The notes beneath the pieces were generated by a model, which was given only the letters and a program-made list of their open reading frames with translations, was not told the DNA's origin and searched no databases. This document shows positions 26,547 through 35,490 of a stretch of 51,896 nucleotides of DNA, piece by piece (the first letter of the stretch is position 1; each line of letters opens with the position of its first letter). The translations under genes were made by a program, and so were the position numbers. The DNA comes from an uncultured Clostridia bacterium (GTDB taxonomy: Bacteria; Bacillota; Clostridia; Saccharofermentanales; Saccharofermentanaceae): NCBI GenBank assembly GCA_947167045.1, contig CAMVGO010000013.1:1-51896 (forward strand), written 5' to 3'.

Positions 26547-27221
26547 ATGAAAAAGGGATTGACAGAGATCGTATTCATACTGGACCGCAGCGGTTCAATG
26601 TGCGGACTTGAGGCAGACACGATCGGAGGCTACAACTCCATGATCGAGAAGCAGAAGAAGGAAGACGGGGAGGCCCTGGTATCAACGGTCCTCTTCGACG
26701 ACAGGTCGGAAGTGCTCCATGACAGGGTACCGCTTTCCAAGATCGAGCCCATCACGGCAAAGGAATATTACGTAAGAGGCTCCACAGCCCTTCTGGATGC
26801 TGTCGGAGGCGCGATCCGCCACATCGGAAACATCCACAAATACGCAAGGGAAGGGGACGTTCCGGAAAAGACGCTGTTCATAATTACAACGGATGGAATG
26901 GAGAATTCGAGCCGCGAATTCACCTATGAAAAGGTGAAGAAGATGGTCGAAAAGAAGAAGGCAAAGAACCACTGGGAGTTCATTTTCCTGGGTGCGAACA
27001 TTGACGCAGTAAGCGTTGCGGACAAGTTCGGCGTCGACAAGAGCAGGGCGGTCACTTACGAATGTGACAGCATGGGAACAGCACTCAACTATAAGGTCAT
27101 GAGCAAGATGGTGTCCTGCGCAAGAGGCGCGGTTTCCGCAGCGGCTATGAGCAATGCACTGGATTCTGAGGAGATGCTGGAGGATATCCGCTCCGACTAC
27201 AAAAAGAGGCATAAGAACTGA
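26547..27221 (+). CDS. VWA-domain protein with intact MIDAS
   Basis: 224 residues, a single von Willebrand factor A domain without signal or membrane segment, so cytoplasmic. The metal site DRSGSM is at residues 13-18, the MIDAS threonine is likely in RGSTALLD, and the aspartate in IITTDGMEN. GGAGG lies upstream of the ATG. Family members of this size act as metal-dependent protein-binding modules and are often encoded near AAA+ ATPases or tellurite/stress genes; no such partner is here. It is a single-gene unit divergent from the pilus operon and upstream of the sugar-sensing operon. The function is unknown. Confidence 0.88.
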   Translation: MKKGLTEIVFILDRSGSMCGLEADTIGGYNSMIEKQKKEDGEALVSTVLFDDRSEVLHDRVPLSKIEPITAKEYYVRGSTALLDAVGGAIRHIGNIHKYAREGDVPEKTLFIITTDGMENSSREFTYEKVKKMVEKKKAKNHWEFIFLGANIDAVSVADKFGVDKSRAVTYECDSMGTALNYKVMSKMVSCARGAVSAAAMSNALDSEEMLEDIRSDYKKRHKN

Positions 27222-27264
27222 CCGTCTGACAGGGCAAAATCAGCCGCAACCCTTATCTCCGTAA

Positions 27265-27293
27265 GCGACAAGCGGGGATTCATAGAGTATAAT
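27265..27293 (+). promoter_or_regulatory. Probable promoter of the sugar-sensing operon
   Basis: TATAAT at 27288-27293 with GCGACA at 27265-27270, 17 bp apart, about 73 bp before the first start codon. The hairpin-forming stretch GCCCCGGC...GCTGGGG lies in the leader (about 27303-27332). Confidence 0.5.
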
Positions 27294-27365
27294 TGTCTCG
27301 TTGCCCCGGCTTGACGGTTTTCAGGCTGGGGACAGCGAATAAGACGGCGGGAATTGCGGCAGATA

Positions 27366-28391
27366 ATGAAAGTCTCAAGGAACAGGATCACGGTCACTAT
27401 CCTGGCGGGCGTTGTGCTCGTTCTTTTTTTCGCGACGGTGGCGGGCCTGATCTATTACAGGGACATGATCGGACGTCTGGGCGAAGTCAGGGAAGAGGTC
27501 TACGAGGAGTATCCGAGACTCTATGCCTATATAGCGGAAGACCCTGACAGCCAGCTTTCAAACAGGATCTACAAGGAGATCTCCGAGTATGCCAAGGAGA
27601 ACGACTGTTATGTCGAGATGACGGGACAGAATCTTTCCACGAGCTATTCAAAGGCGGACAGGATCGATATCGCCATCAGTTCAAGGGTCGACGGGATCAT
27701 CCTGGAGGGCGACGATTCCGAAGAGACCGTGCAGCTCATCGAGAAGGCAACCGAGAAGGGGATCCCCGTTGTTACCGTGCTCTCAGACTGCAACGGTTCT
27801 TCAAGAAAGAGTTACATAGGCCTCAACAACTATACTCTGGGCAGCGAATACGGCGACCAGCTCGTTGCGATAGGCGAGGAGAAGAAGACATATCCTCTTT
27901 CCGCCCTCATCCTTCTGGACAGCGATGACGGAAATGCCGACGACATCATACACTCGGCGATCCAGCAGGCCATGACGGGACGCAACATCAGCCTTTCATC
28001 GAGCGTCGTAGACACATCAACACCGTTCGCTTCGGAAGAGGACGTAATGAACATCCTTGACAGCCTTGATAAGATACCGGATGTCATCATATGCCTGAAC
28101 GACAGAACGACCGAGAGCGCGATCCAGTGCGTCGTTGATAAAAACCTGGTAGGAAAGACCACGATCCTTGGTTATTACGACTCCGAGACTATCAGGAAAG
28201 CCATCGACAGGGGCTCTGTATATTCAACGTTCGCGATAGAGACGAAGACCCTTGCGAGACAGTGTGTCAAGGCATTAAACGAGTACTATGAGACGGGCTT
28301 TGTCAGCCAGTACTATCCTTCGAATTTTATCCTCATAAACCGCGAGAACTTATCGAGCTACGATCCGGAGGCAGCTGCGGATGAAGGCTAA
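27366..28391 (+). CDS. Membrane-anchored periplasmic-binding-type sugar sensor
   Basis: 341 residues from ATG 27366 (a TTG at 27354 is possible). One uncleaved membrane helix (about 8-30) and a short coiled region precede a type I sugar-binding fold (about 45-330; DGIILEGDDSEE, KGIPVVTVLSD, VIICLNDRTTES). There is no lipobox. The next gene, overlapping by 11 bp, is a kinase whose own extracytoplasmic region lacks a recognisable binding fold, so this protein probably presents the sugar signal to it. Similar trios occur in clostridial monosaccharide loci. Confidence 0.88.
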   Translation: MKVSRNRITVTILAGVVLVLFFATVAGLIYYRDMIGRLGEVREEVYEEYPRLYAYIAEDPDSQLSNRIYKEISEYAKENDCYVEMTGQNLSTSYSKADRIDIAISSRVDGIILEGDDSEETVQLIEKATEKGIPVVTVLSDCNGSSRKSYIGLNNYTLGSEYGDQLVAIGEEKKTYPLSALILLDSDDGNADDIIHSAIQQAMTGRNISLSSSVVDTSTPFASEEDVMNILDSLDKIPDVIICLNDRTTESAIQCVVDKNLVGKTTILGYYDSETIRKAIDRGSVYSTFAIETKTLARQCVKALNEYYETGFVSQYYPSNFILINRENLSSYDPEAAADEG

Positions 28392-29859
28392 TTTCTTTGC
28401 GAACATGAAGATCTCACGTAAGCTCGTCGCGGTGTTCCTTGCTACGTCCGTGATCGCGATGCTCGTAAACGTTTTTATCTACATTAACCTGAACGGGGCG
28501 CTGGACAAGATCAACCAGGTATTCGCGAGCAACATCAGTCTGAACGAGCTCCAGGATAACCTGAACCAGATCCACACCGGTCTCACGGGTTATCTCGAGA
28601 CAAAGGGAACCGACGATCTCGAGCTCTATTACGCGTCCACACAGAGCATGAACATGCTCATGAAAGACCTTAATAACAGCGTAATAGACAACAACGTAAA
28701 ACTTGCCGAACGAGACATAAGATACATGCTCGAAACGTATCTCAAGACGGCGGATGAGGCGATCCTCGCAAAGCGCGGAAGAAACATTGACGAATATACC
28801 GCGAAATATAACGAATGCAGCAAGATCAAGGATTATCTCAACACATACATCTATTCGGTAAACAACGAACAGTTCAGGACGAACTCCACCAATTACAATG
28901 CCCTCGTGAACTCCCTCAGATATACGGAGATCATGAGCATGCTCATCTTCGCGGTCGCGTCCGTAATGAACATCCTGCTCATCATCATACTGACGAATAC
29001 AATAACGAGACCTCTTACCAGGCTGTCGGCAAAGGCCGAGGAGATCTCCCAGGGAAGCCCCGAGAACGTTGAACCTCTCGAGGTCATCTCGGAAGACGAG
29101 GTAGGTAAGGTGACCAGGGCATTCAACGAGATGCTCGCATCCATCAAGGACTACATCGCGCGTATCAGAACGCAGCTCATCACGCAGAGCGAAATGAAGG
29201 AAAAGAACCTTCTCATGGAGACGCACCTTAAGGATGCCCAGCTCAAGTATCTGCAGTCGCAGATAAACCCGCATTTCCTTTTCAACACGCTCAACGCAGG
29301 CGCCCAGCTCGCCATGATGGAGGGTGCGGACAGGACCGTAGAGTACATCAGGAATATGGCGGACTTCTTCAGATATAATGTTAAAAAGAGTTCCGAGACC
29401 GTAAAACTCTCGGAGGAGATCGAGCTCGTCGATTCCTACATGTACATCCTGAACGTAAGATATGCGGGGGAGATGCTTTTCGAGAAGGACATCGATGAGA
29501 GCCTGCTTGACGTTATGGTTCCGTCAATGATCATCCAGCCTCTGGTCGAAAACTCGATCAAGTACGGCATCAAGGACCTTGAACCCGGCGAAGGCAAGGT
29601 AACGCTTTCCGTTTACCGCGAGGACAAGATGTGCTGCATCCGTGTAAGCGATAACGGAATCGGCACAGACGAAGAGATAATCGAGAAGATAATGAACCAT
29701 GAGAAGCGCCCTTCAGAGACAAGAGGCGTCGGAATAACGAATGTAATGGCAAGGCTCGACCTTTACTATAACAACAAAGAAGTCTTCGAGATGAAGAGCC
29801 GCAAGAATGAAGGAACACACGTAACGATAAAGATACCGCTGGAGGATGCAAATGTATAA
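28381..29859 (+). CDS. YesM/LytS-type sensor histidine kinase
   Basis: 492 residues. Membrane helices at about 14-36 and 181-205 bracket a helical extracytoplasmic domain; a HAMP linker (about 205-258) follows. The His_kinase box is QINPHFLFNTL with phospho-acceptor H298, then the ATPase lobe with PLVENSIKYG (N box) and SDNGIG. Kinases of this type with AraC-type regulators control sugar and oligosaccharide uptake in Firmicutes. It overlaps both the sensor before it and the regulator after it, so the three are made together. Confidence 0.94.
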   Translation: MKANFFANMKISRKLVAVFLATSVIAMLVNVFIYINLNGALDKINQVFASNISLNELQDNLNQIHTGLTGYLETKGTDDLELYYASTQSMNMLMKDLNNSVIDNNVKLAERDIRYMLETYLKTADEAILAKRGRNIDEYTAKYNECSKIKDYLNTYIYSVNNEQFRTNSTNYNALVNSLRYTEIMSMLIFAVASVMNILLIIILTNTITRPLTRLSAKAEEISQGSPENVEPLEVISEDEVGKVTRAFNEMLASIKDYIARIRTQLITQSEMKEKNLLMETHLKDAQLKYLQSQINPHFLFNTLNAGAQLAMMEGADRTVEYIRNMADFFRYNVKKSSETVKLSEEIELVDSYMYILNVRYAGEMLFEKDIDESLLDVMVPSMIIQPLVENSIKYGIKDLEPGEGKVTLSVYREDKMCCIRVSDNGIGTDEEIIEKIMNHEKRPSETRGVGITNVMARLDLYYNNKEVFEMKSRKNEGTHVTIKIPLEDANV

Positions 29860-31447
29860 GCTCATGCTCGCAGATGACGAGGGCATCGTAAGAGAGTCGC
29901 TTAAGTTCATAGTGGATAAGGAATTTCCGGGATCGTTCGAGACATTCGAAGCAAAGACCGGAAGACACGTTATCGAGCTCGCTGATGAGGTGCGTCCTGA
30001 CATCGCATTCATGGACATCAGAATGCCCGGCATCAACGGTATCGACGCCATGAAGGAGATACGCCGCACGAACCCTAATATCGTGTTCGTGATCATATCC
30101 GCATACGATAAATTCGATTATGCGAAACAGGCTTTGAATCTTGGCGTCATCGACTACATAAACAAGCCTTTCGACAAGGCTCAGATCGTTGCCGTTCTCA
30201 AAAAGGCAATGGCTGAAGTCGACCGCGTAAGAGAGCAGAGAACAAGGGAACTCGAGATCAAGGAAAAGCTCGATTCCATCGTGCCCATCATCGAGAACGG
30301 CCTTATCCAGGACCTTTTGTCGCATGAGCATTTCAAAGAGAATATCGAAGAATACAAGAAGCTCCTTGAGATCGACGAAAAGTACGGTCTTATGCTCGCC
30401 ATCGTCGGCGGTGACAGGGAACCCGGCGGATACATGCGCGGCGCGGTCCCCGCGAGCATCAAGACACAGAAGAATTACGAGACGGTCCTTCTCGTTATCT
30501 CCGACAATTTCAAGTGCATCACTGGCTCCGTAATGGGTAACAAGATCCCCGTTCTGATACCCTGTGCAAAGAGCTCCCTGACACCTGAGGAATACCAGAA
30601 GATCGTTGATTCAGCGAGCAAAGTGCAGAAGGAATTATCCGATGCGCTGGGCATCGATTTCAGGATCGGGATCGGCCCAGTAAAACCTCTCGAAAACATG
30701 GCGGATTCATACAGCGAGGCGCTTTCCGTGCTCGTTAAAACGAAGCAGACGGTTGCGGAAGCCGTCGACCTTCCGGAGGGCTGCGAATACGATACGGATT
30801 ATCCTCTGAAGACCGAAAAGGATCTTTTCGATGCCATCGCTCAGGGCGATGTATCCAGAGCGCAGGAGCAGGCAAATCTGTTCTTCGACTGGATGGAAAG
30901 ATCTTCAGGCGGCGCCATGTCCGACATCTGTCTGAAGGTGCTTGAATTCGTGCTTTGGGGCGAGCGTCTGGCCTACAGCAACGGCGGTCACGTCTATCAC
31001 TTCATGTCCAGGAGCGAATACCTTCCTGAGATCAATTCCATGAAGAGTTACGATGAGCTCCGTCTGTGGTTCTTAAGCCACATCGAGCGTGCCGTCAACA
31101 TGATCAACGCAGCCAATGCCGCAAAGACCGAAGATGTTGCCGAGAAGGCGAAAAAGTACATCGACACGCATTTCCGGGAAGACATCTCCCTGGACGATAT
31201 CTCCGGCATGTACGACATCAGCCCGTTCTATTTCAGCAAGGTGTTCAAGACGCAGACCGGCGTTACTTTCACCGACTATCTGACCGGCGTCAGGGTCGCA
31301 AAGGCAAGAGAGCTCCTCGAAGGAACGAACATGTCCATGAAGGAGATCTGCTCGGAGGTCGGTTATTCGGATCCGAACTATTTCAGCCGCATATTCAAGA
31401 AAAATACGGGTGTCACCCCCACCGAATACAAGGAGGGCAAGAGATGA
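29852..31447 (+). CDS. YesN-type response regulator with AraC DNA-binding domain
   Basis: 531 residues from ATG 29852; GGAGG at 29841-29845 is at the right distance for this codon and abuts the earlier ATG at 29846, which is therefore unlikely. Receiver domain 1-125 (LADDEG, phospho-acceptor D55 in FMDIRMPG, NKPFDK). A middle region of about 300 residues, common in this class, links it to two AraC-type helix-turn-helices at the end (about 430-531; YDISPFYFSKVFK and VGYSDPNYFSRIFK). It probably activates the importer genes downstream. It overlaps the next gene by 4 bp. Confidence 0.94.
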   Translation: MYKLMLADDEGIVRESLKFIVDKEFPGSFETFEAKTGRHVIELADEVRPDIAFMDIRMPGINGIDAMKEIRRTNPNIVFVIISAYDKFDYAKQALNLGVIDYINKPFDKAQIVAVLKKAMAEVDRVREQRTRELEIKEKLDSIVPIIENGLIQDLLSHEHFKENIEEYKKLLEIDEKYGLMLAIVGGDREPGGYMRGAVPASIKTQKNYETVLLVISDNFKCITGSVMGNKIPVLIPCAKSSLTPEEYQKIVDSASKVQKELSDALGIDFRIGIGPVKPLENMADSYSEALSVLVKTKQTVAEAVDLPEGCEYDTDYPLKTEKDLFDAIAQGDVSRAQEQANLFFDWMERSSGGAMSDICLKVLEFVLWGERLAYSNGGHVYHFMSRSEYLPEINSMKSYDELRLWFLSHIERAVNMINAANAAKTEDVAEKAKKYIDTHFREDISLDDISGMYDISPFYFSKVFKTQTGVTFTDYLTGVRVAKARELLEGTNMSMKEICSEVGYSDPNYFSRIFKKNTGVTPTEYKEGKR

Positions 31448-32472
31448 GGCGCAGGATCACCGCATTTTTGCTGGTAATAACGATATTTCTTTTCACCGGA
31501 TGCAAAGGACCGGAAGTAAAGGAAGTCACACCGACCACCAAGAACGAGGTGTGCACCATCGGACTGTCTTTCGACTCTTTTGTAATCGAACGCTGGACCA
31601 GGGACCGTGACGTATTCGTGTCAACGGCCAATGAACTTGGTGCAGAAGTAAATGTCCAGTCTGCAGGCGGTGATGTTGCCACCCAGATATCCCACATCAA
31701 GCTCTTCATTGAGAGGGGAGTCGATGCCATCGTCATCATAACGGCCGATGCGAACGCGCTTTCCGATATCGTAAAGGAAGCAAGCGATAAAGGCATTCCC
31801 GTCATCTGCTACGACAGACTCGTAATGAATGCCGGCGCCGATCTTTATATTTCTTTCGATAACGAATCGGTAGGCAGACAGATGGCCGAGGCGATCTGCG
31901 CCAATGTTGAGGACGGCGGCAACATCGTGGAGATAATGGGACCCGAGTCGGATTACAACGTTCACCAGGTAATGAACGGGTTTGATGCTGTCTGCGAAGA
32001 GCACGGAATGAACATCACCCTCAAGTATAACTGTGACAACTGGAAGCCTGAGCTTGCATACGATTTCGTAAACGAGCATTTCGATGAGATAGCCGGAGCA
32101 GATGCCATCATGTGCGGAAACGACGCGCTTGCGGGCGAGACGATCCACGCCCTGGCTGAGAGAGGTTATGCCGGCAGGATCTTTGTCACCGGCCAGGACG
32201 GCGATCTTGAGGCATGTCAGAGACTGGTCGAAGGTACACAGCTCGTGACGGTCTATAAGCCCGTCGAAAAGCTCGCGCGCCTGGCAGCGGAATGCGCGGT
32301 AAAGCTAGCGTCCGGTGAGTCTCTGGGACAGACGGAGTTATTCTTCGACGGCGGTCAGGACATTCCATATATAGCGATAGAGCCTTCCGCCGTTACGATC
32401 GAGAACCTGGACAGCATAATAATCGACAGCGGTTTCCATCTCAGGGAAGAAGTCTACATGAACGCCGGTTAA
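31444..32472 (+). CDS. Sugar-binding lipoprotein
   Basis: 342 residues starting at ATG 31444, which overlaps the regulator stop (ATGA) and has AAGGAGGG upstream. Lipoprotein signal with lipobox LFTGC. Type I periplasmic-binding fold: GLSFDSF, FIERGVDAIVIITAD, KGIPVICYDRL and CGNDALAGET. It resembles the ChvE/XylF-type protein encoded next but is clearly divergent from it, and it belongs to the sensing transcript rather than the transport transcript. It may be an additional receptor for the kinase or a second feeder for the importer. Confidence 0.9.
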   Translation: MRRRITAFLLVITIFLFTGCKGPEVKEVTPTTKNEVCTIGLSFDSFVIERWTRDRDVFVSTANELGAEVNVQSAGGDVATQISHIKLFIERGVDAIVIITADANALSDIVKEASDKGIPVICYDRLVMNAGADLYISFDNESVGRQMAEAICANVEDGGNIVEIMGPESDYNVHQVMNGFDAVCEEHGMNITLKYNCDNWKPELAYDFVNEHFDEIAGADAIMCGNDALAGETIHALAERGYAGRIFVTGQDGDLEACQRLVEGTQLVTVYKPVEKLARLAAECAVKLASGESLGQTELFFDGGQDIPYIAIEPSAVTIENLDSIIIDSGFHLREEVYMNAG

Positions 32473-32543
32473 GACCGGTATTTTCACTGGCAGGATTATC
32501 TTGTTATCAGATGCCGTGCGCATGTGTGCGCGCGCCTGAATAA

Positions 32544-32549
32544 TATAAT
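32544..32549 (+). promoter_or_regulatory. Possible -10 box upstream of the importer operon
   Basis: TATAAT in an AT-rich segment after the binding-protein stop; no good -35 at 17 bp (CATGTG). A TATATA at 32702-32707 nearer the next gene is an alternative. Which one is used decides whether the 17-bp inverted repeat lies in the transcript or upstream of it. The stem CCGGT/ACCGG around 32466-32479, followed by TATTTT, may end the sensing transcript. Confidence 0.35.
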
Positions 32550-32590
32550 TAATTTCCACCTCAGTGTTAGATTTGTGGCATTTTTGTCGT

Positions 32591-32643
32591 ATTTAGCACA
32601 ATCTTGTCAATCTCGTCAGATGTACTACAAGATTGTGCTAAAT
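32591..32643. promoter_or_regulatory. Perfect 17-bp inverted repeat in the importer leader
   Basis: ATTTAGCACAATCTTGT (32591-32607) and its exact complement (32627-32643) are separated by 19 bp. The repeat is 125 bp upstream of the binding-protein start. It could be a paired operator for the AraC-type regulator encoded just upstream or a stable RNA hairpin controlling read-through; no T-run follows it, so it is not a simple terminator. Confidence 0.8.
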
Positions 32644-32768
32644 TGCCTCAGAACCTTATGCCGTTTCGCCAAAAATATCAAGAATCTCGATATGCAACTC
32701 CTATATACCTCATGTTAAGGTGTACGTGGCAAGAAGTGCCAACATCATTTTTTAGGAGGAATTTCTCA

Positions 32769-33830
32769 ATGAAAGCAAAGAAAATTGTTGGAACAATTCT
32801 TTGTGCTGCAATCGCATTTACAGCATTGACAGGATGCGCAGCCGGTTCAGGAAAGAACAAGGTTGGTGTATCAATGCCTACAAAGGATCTCCAGAGATGG
32901 AATCAGGACGGCGACAACATGAAGAAGGAGCTCGAGGCTGCAGGTTATGAAGTAGATCTTCAGTATGCTAACAACGACGTAGCTACACAGCTTTCTCAGG
33001 TTGAGAACATGATCAACTCCGGTTGTAAGGTTCTCGTTATCGCTGCTATCGAAGGTTCTTCACTCGGCTCAGCTCTTGATAAGGCTGCTGCAAAGAAGAT
33101 CCCTGTCATCGCTTACGACCGTCTCCTCATGGACAACGCAAACGTTGACTATTATGCAACATTCGACAACTACATGGTTGGTACTATCCAGGGTCAGTAT
33201 GTTGTAGATACTCTTGACCTCGCTAATGCAACCACAACTTACAACATCGAGTTCACAGCTGGTGATCCCGGTGACAACAACGCAGGCTTCTTCTTCAACG
33301 GCGCTTATGACGTTCTTAAGCCTTACATCGAGAACGGCACACTCAACGTAGTATCCGGTCAGAAGACATTCGAAGAAGTTGCTACACCTTCCTGGAAGAC
33401 AGAGACAGCTCAGTCCAGAGCAGAGAACATCCTCGCTTCCAACTATGCTGACGGCACAAACGTAGACATCTGGCTCTGCTCCAATGACTCTACAGCTCTC
33501 GGCGTTGAGAACGCTCTCGCTTCCAACTACAACGGTACATATCCTATTATCACAGGTCAGGACTGTGACAAGGCTAACGTTAAGAACATGCTCGCTGGCA
33601 AGCAGTCCATGTCCGTATTCAAGGATACACGTACACTCGCTTCCCAGGTTGTTAAGATGGTAGGTCAGATCCTTAAGGGTGAGACAGTTGACGTTAACGA
33701 TACATCAACATACAACAACAACGCTAAGACCGTTCCTTCTTACCTCTGCAAGCCTACATACGCTACAGCAGACAACTACAAGACAGTCCTTCTCGACTCC
33801 GGTTACTACACCGAAGCTGACATTACTTAA
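32769..33830 (+). CDS. chvE: Multiple-monosaccharide ABC transporter, binding lipoprotein
   Basis: 353 residues from ATG 32769, after a strong AGGAGG. Lipobox LTGC at residues 18-21 or so. The fold is a type I sugar-binding protein of ChvE/XylF type (VGVSMPTKDLQRW, VLVIAAIEGSS, IPVIAYDRLLMDN, NNAGFFFNGA, CSNDSTALGVENALA). It captures monosaccharides outside the cell for the MmsA/MmsB importer. Codon choice is strikingly more biased (GCT, GAC, AAG, ATC) than that of neighbours, as expected for a very abundant protein. It is followed by a stable hairpin and the ATPase gene. The exact sugar (xylose, arabinose, galactose or glucose) cannot be read. Confidence 0.92.
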   Translation: MKAKKIVGTILCAAIAFTALTGCAAGSGKNKVGVSMPTKDLQRWNQDGDNMKKELEAAGYEVDLQYANNDVATQLSQVENMINSGCKVLVIAAIEGSSLGSALDKAAAKKIPVIAYDRLLMDNANVDYYATFDNYMVGTIQGQYVVDTLDLANATTTYNIEFTAGDPGDNNAGFFFNGAYDVLKPYIENGTLNVVSGQKTFEEVATPSWKTETAQSRAENILASNYADGTNVDIWLCSNDSTALGVENALASNYNGTYPIITGQDCDKANVKNMLAGKQSMSVFKDTRTLASQVVKMVGQILKGETVDVNDTSTYNNNAKTVPSYLCKPTYATADNYKTVLLDSGYYTEADIT

Positions 33831-33852
33831 TCAAGTAGTTTAAAGCCCTTTG

Positions 33853-33874
33853 CAGGCGGGGGAGACCCCGCCTG
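33853..33874 (+). other. GC-rich hairpin between binding protein and ATPase genes
   Basis: CAGGCGGGG and CCCCGCCTG form a perfect 9-bp stem with a GAGA (GNRA) loop. No T-run follows, so it is better explained as an mRNA stabiliser or partial terminator that keeps the binding protein in excess over the transporter, as known between malE and malF. Confidence 0.7.
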
Positions 33875-33949
33875 TATATTAGGGTTGTGACTTTACTTTG
33901 AACGATAAACAAACTCAAAGCTTATAAATCTATACGAAAGAGGCGACAC

Positions 33950-35488
33950 ATGGCAAAAGTTTTGCTTGAAATGAAGAGCATAACCAAAACTTTTCCGGGC
34001 GTTAAGGCTCTCGACAACGTCAACCTTCAGGTTGAAGAGGGGGAGATTCACGCGCTGGTCGGCGAGAACGGTGCCGGTAAATCGACATTGATGAACGTTC
34101 TCAGCGGTATTTATCCGTATGGCACCTATGAAGGCGACATAGTTTACGACGGCGAAGTATGCGAATTTCATAACATCAAGGATTCCGAGAAAAAAGGAAT
34201 CGTAATCATCCACCAGGAGCTCGCGCTGATCCCTTACATGACGATCGGTGAGAACATGTTCCTCGGAAATGAACAAGGAAGCAAGTGGTGTATCGACTGG
34301 AACAAGACCTATGCCGAGGCAGACAAATACCTCGAGATGGTAGGTCTTGAAGATTCATCGAAAACACTTATTAAAGATATTGGTACAGGTAAACAGCAGC
34401 TCGTAGAGATCGCGAAGGCTCTGGCTAAGCACGCCAAGCTCCTTATCCTCGACGAGCCTACATCATCACTCAACGAGACCGATTCAAGAGCTCTCTTAGA
34501 CCTCATGAAGAAGCTCAAGAGCGAGGGAATGACGATGATCATCATCTCCCACAAGCTCAACGAGGTCTCTTATGTAGCAGACAAGATCACTGTCGTCAGA
34601 GACGGTTCCACGATCGAGACGATGGATGCAAAGACTGAGGATATCTCAGAGTCAAGGATCATCAAGGGCATGGTAGGCCGTGAGATCACGGACCGTTTCC
34701 CGAAGCGTCATGACGTCCCGATCGGCGACATCATGATGGAAGTCAGGAACTGGACCGTATACCATCCCGAATTTGCCGAAAGAAAAGTAGTAGACGACGT
34801 ATCGATCAACGTACGTGCGGGTGAGGTAGTCGGAATCTACGGACTCATGGGCGCAGGCCGTACCGAGCTTGCGATGAGTATCTTCGGACGTTCATATGGT
34901 ATCGGTATATCCGGAACCCTGATACTCCGCGGTGAACATGTCGTACTGAAGAGCCCCAAGCAGGCAATCGCAGCAGGACTTGCATACGTTACCGAAGACC
35001 GTAAGGGCAATGGTCTTGTCCTCACGAACTCGATCAAGACAAACACGACACTTGCAAATCTCAATGCTATCAGCAAGGGAAGCTTTATCGACAAGGATAA
35101 GGAATACCTGGTAGCAGAGGATTATGTACAGAAACTCAAGACGAAGACTCCTTCCGTCGAGCAGCTCGTAGGAAACCTTTCCGGCGGTAACCAGCAGAAG
35201 GTCCTCCTCGCGAAGTGGATGTTTGCGGATCCTGACGTACTTATCCTCGACGAACCGACAAGAGGTATCGACGTAGGTGCAAAGTACGAGATCTACTGCA
35301 TCATCAACGATCTGGCAAAGGCCGGTAAATCAGTCATCGTAATCTCATCCGAGCTTCCTGAAGTCATCGGCATGAGTGACAGGATCTACATCATGAACCA
35401 GGCTAAGATCGTAGGAGAGATGAAAGCTTCCGAGGCAACACAAGAGAACATCATGGCTTGCATTGTTAAGTCGGGAAGTGAGGCATAA
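33950..35488 (+). CDS. mmsA: Sugar ABC transporter ATPase (MmsA/XylG type)
   Basis: 512 residues with two ATPase cassettes. First cassette (about 1-240): Walker [10 protein letters not shown], signature region [16 protein letters not shown] (divergent, as usual), Walker [11 protein letters not shown]. Second cassette (about 255-505): [10 protein letters not shown] in place of Walker A, signature LSGGNQQKV, Walker [11 protein letters not shown]. This is the standard layout of monosaccharide importers of the ribose/xylose class. AGAGG is present before the ATG. It energises the two permeases encoded next. Confidence 0.96.
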   Translation: MAKVLLEMKSITKTFPGVKALDNVNLQVEEGEIHALVGENGAGKSTLMNVLSGIYPYGTYEGDIVYDGEVCEFHNIKDSEKKGIVIIHQELALIPYMTIGENMFLGNEQGSKWCIDWNKTYAEADKYLEMVGLEDSSKTLIKDIGTGKQQLVEIAKALAKHAKLLILDEPTSSLNETDSRALLDLMKKLKSEGMTMIIISHKLNEVSYVADKITVVRDGSTIETMDAKTEDISESRIIKGMVGREITDRFPKRHDVPIGDIMMEVRNWTVYHPEFAERKVVDDVSINVRAGEVVGIYGLMGAGRTELAMSIFGRSYGIGISGTLILRGEHVVLKSPKQAIAAGLAYVTEDRKGNGLVLTNSIKTNTTLANLNAISKGSFIDKDKEYLVAEDYVQKLKTKTPSVEQLVGNLSGGNQQKVLLAKWMFADPDVLILDEPTRGIDVGAKYEIYCIINDLAKAGKSVIVISSELPEVIGMSDRIYIMNQAKIVGEMKASEATQENIMACIVKSGSEA

Positions 35489-35490
35489 CG

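Noticed and set aside
31066..31443. N-terminal extension of the second sugar-binding protein
   Set aside because: It is rich in Arg, His and Gln from reading the regulator gene out of frame; ATG 31444 has a Shine-Dalgarno and a lipoprotein signal.
32511..32536. Alternating purine-pyrimidine run as a functional Z-DNA site
   Set aside because: The GCGCATGTGTGCGCGCG stretch is short and nothing else supports a role.
32604..32768. Earlier start for the ChvE-type protein
   Set aside because: It would read through the inverted repeat and hide the lipoprotein signal; AGGAGG precedes ATG 32769.
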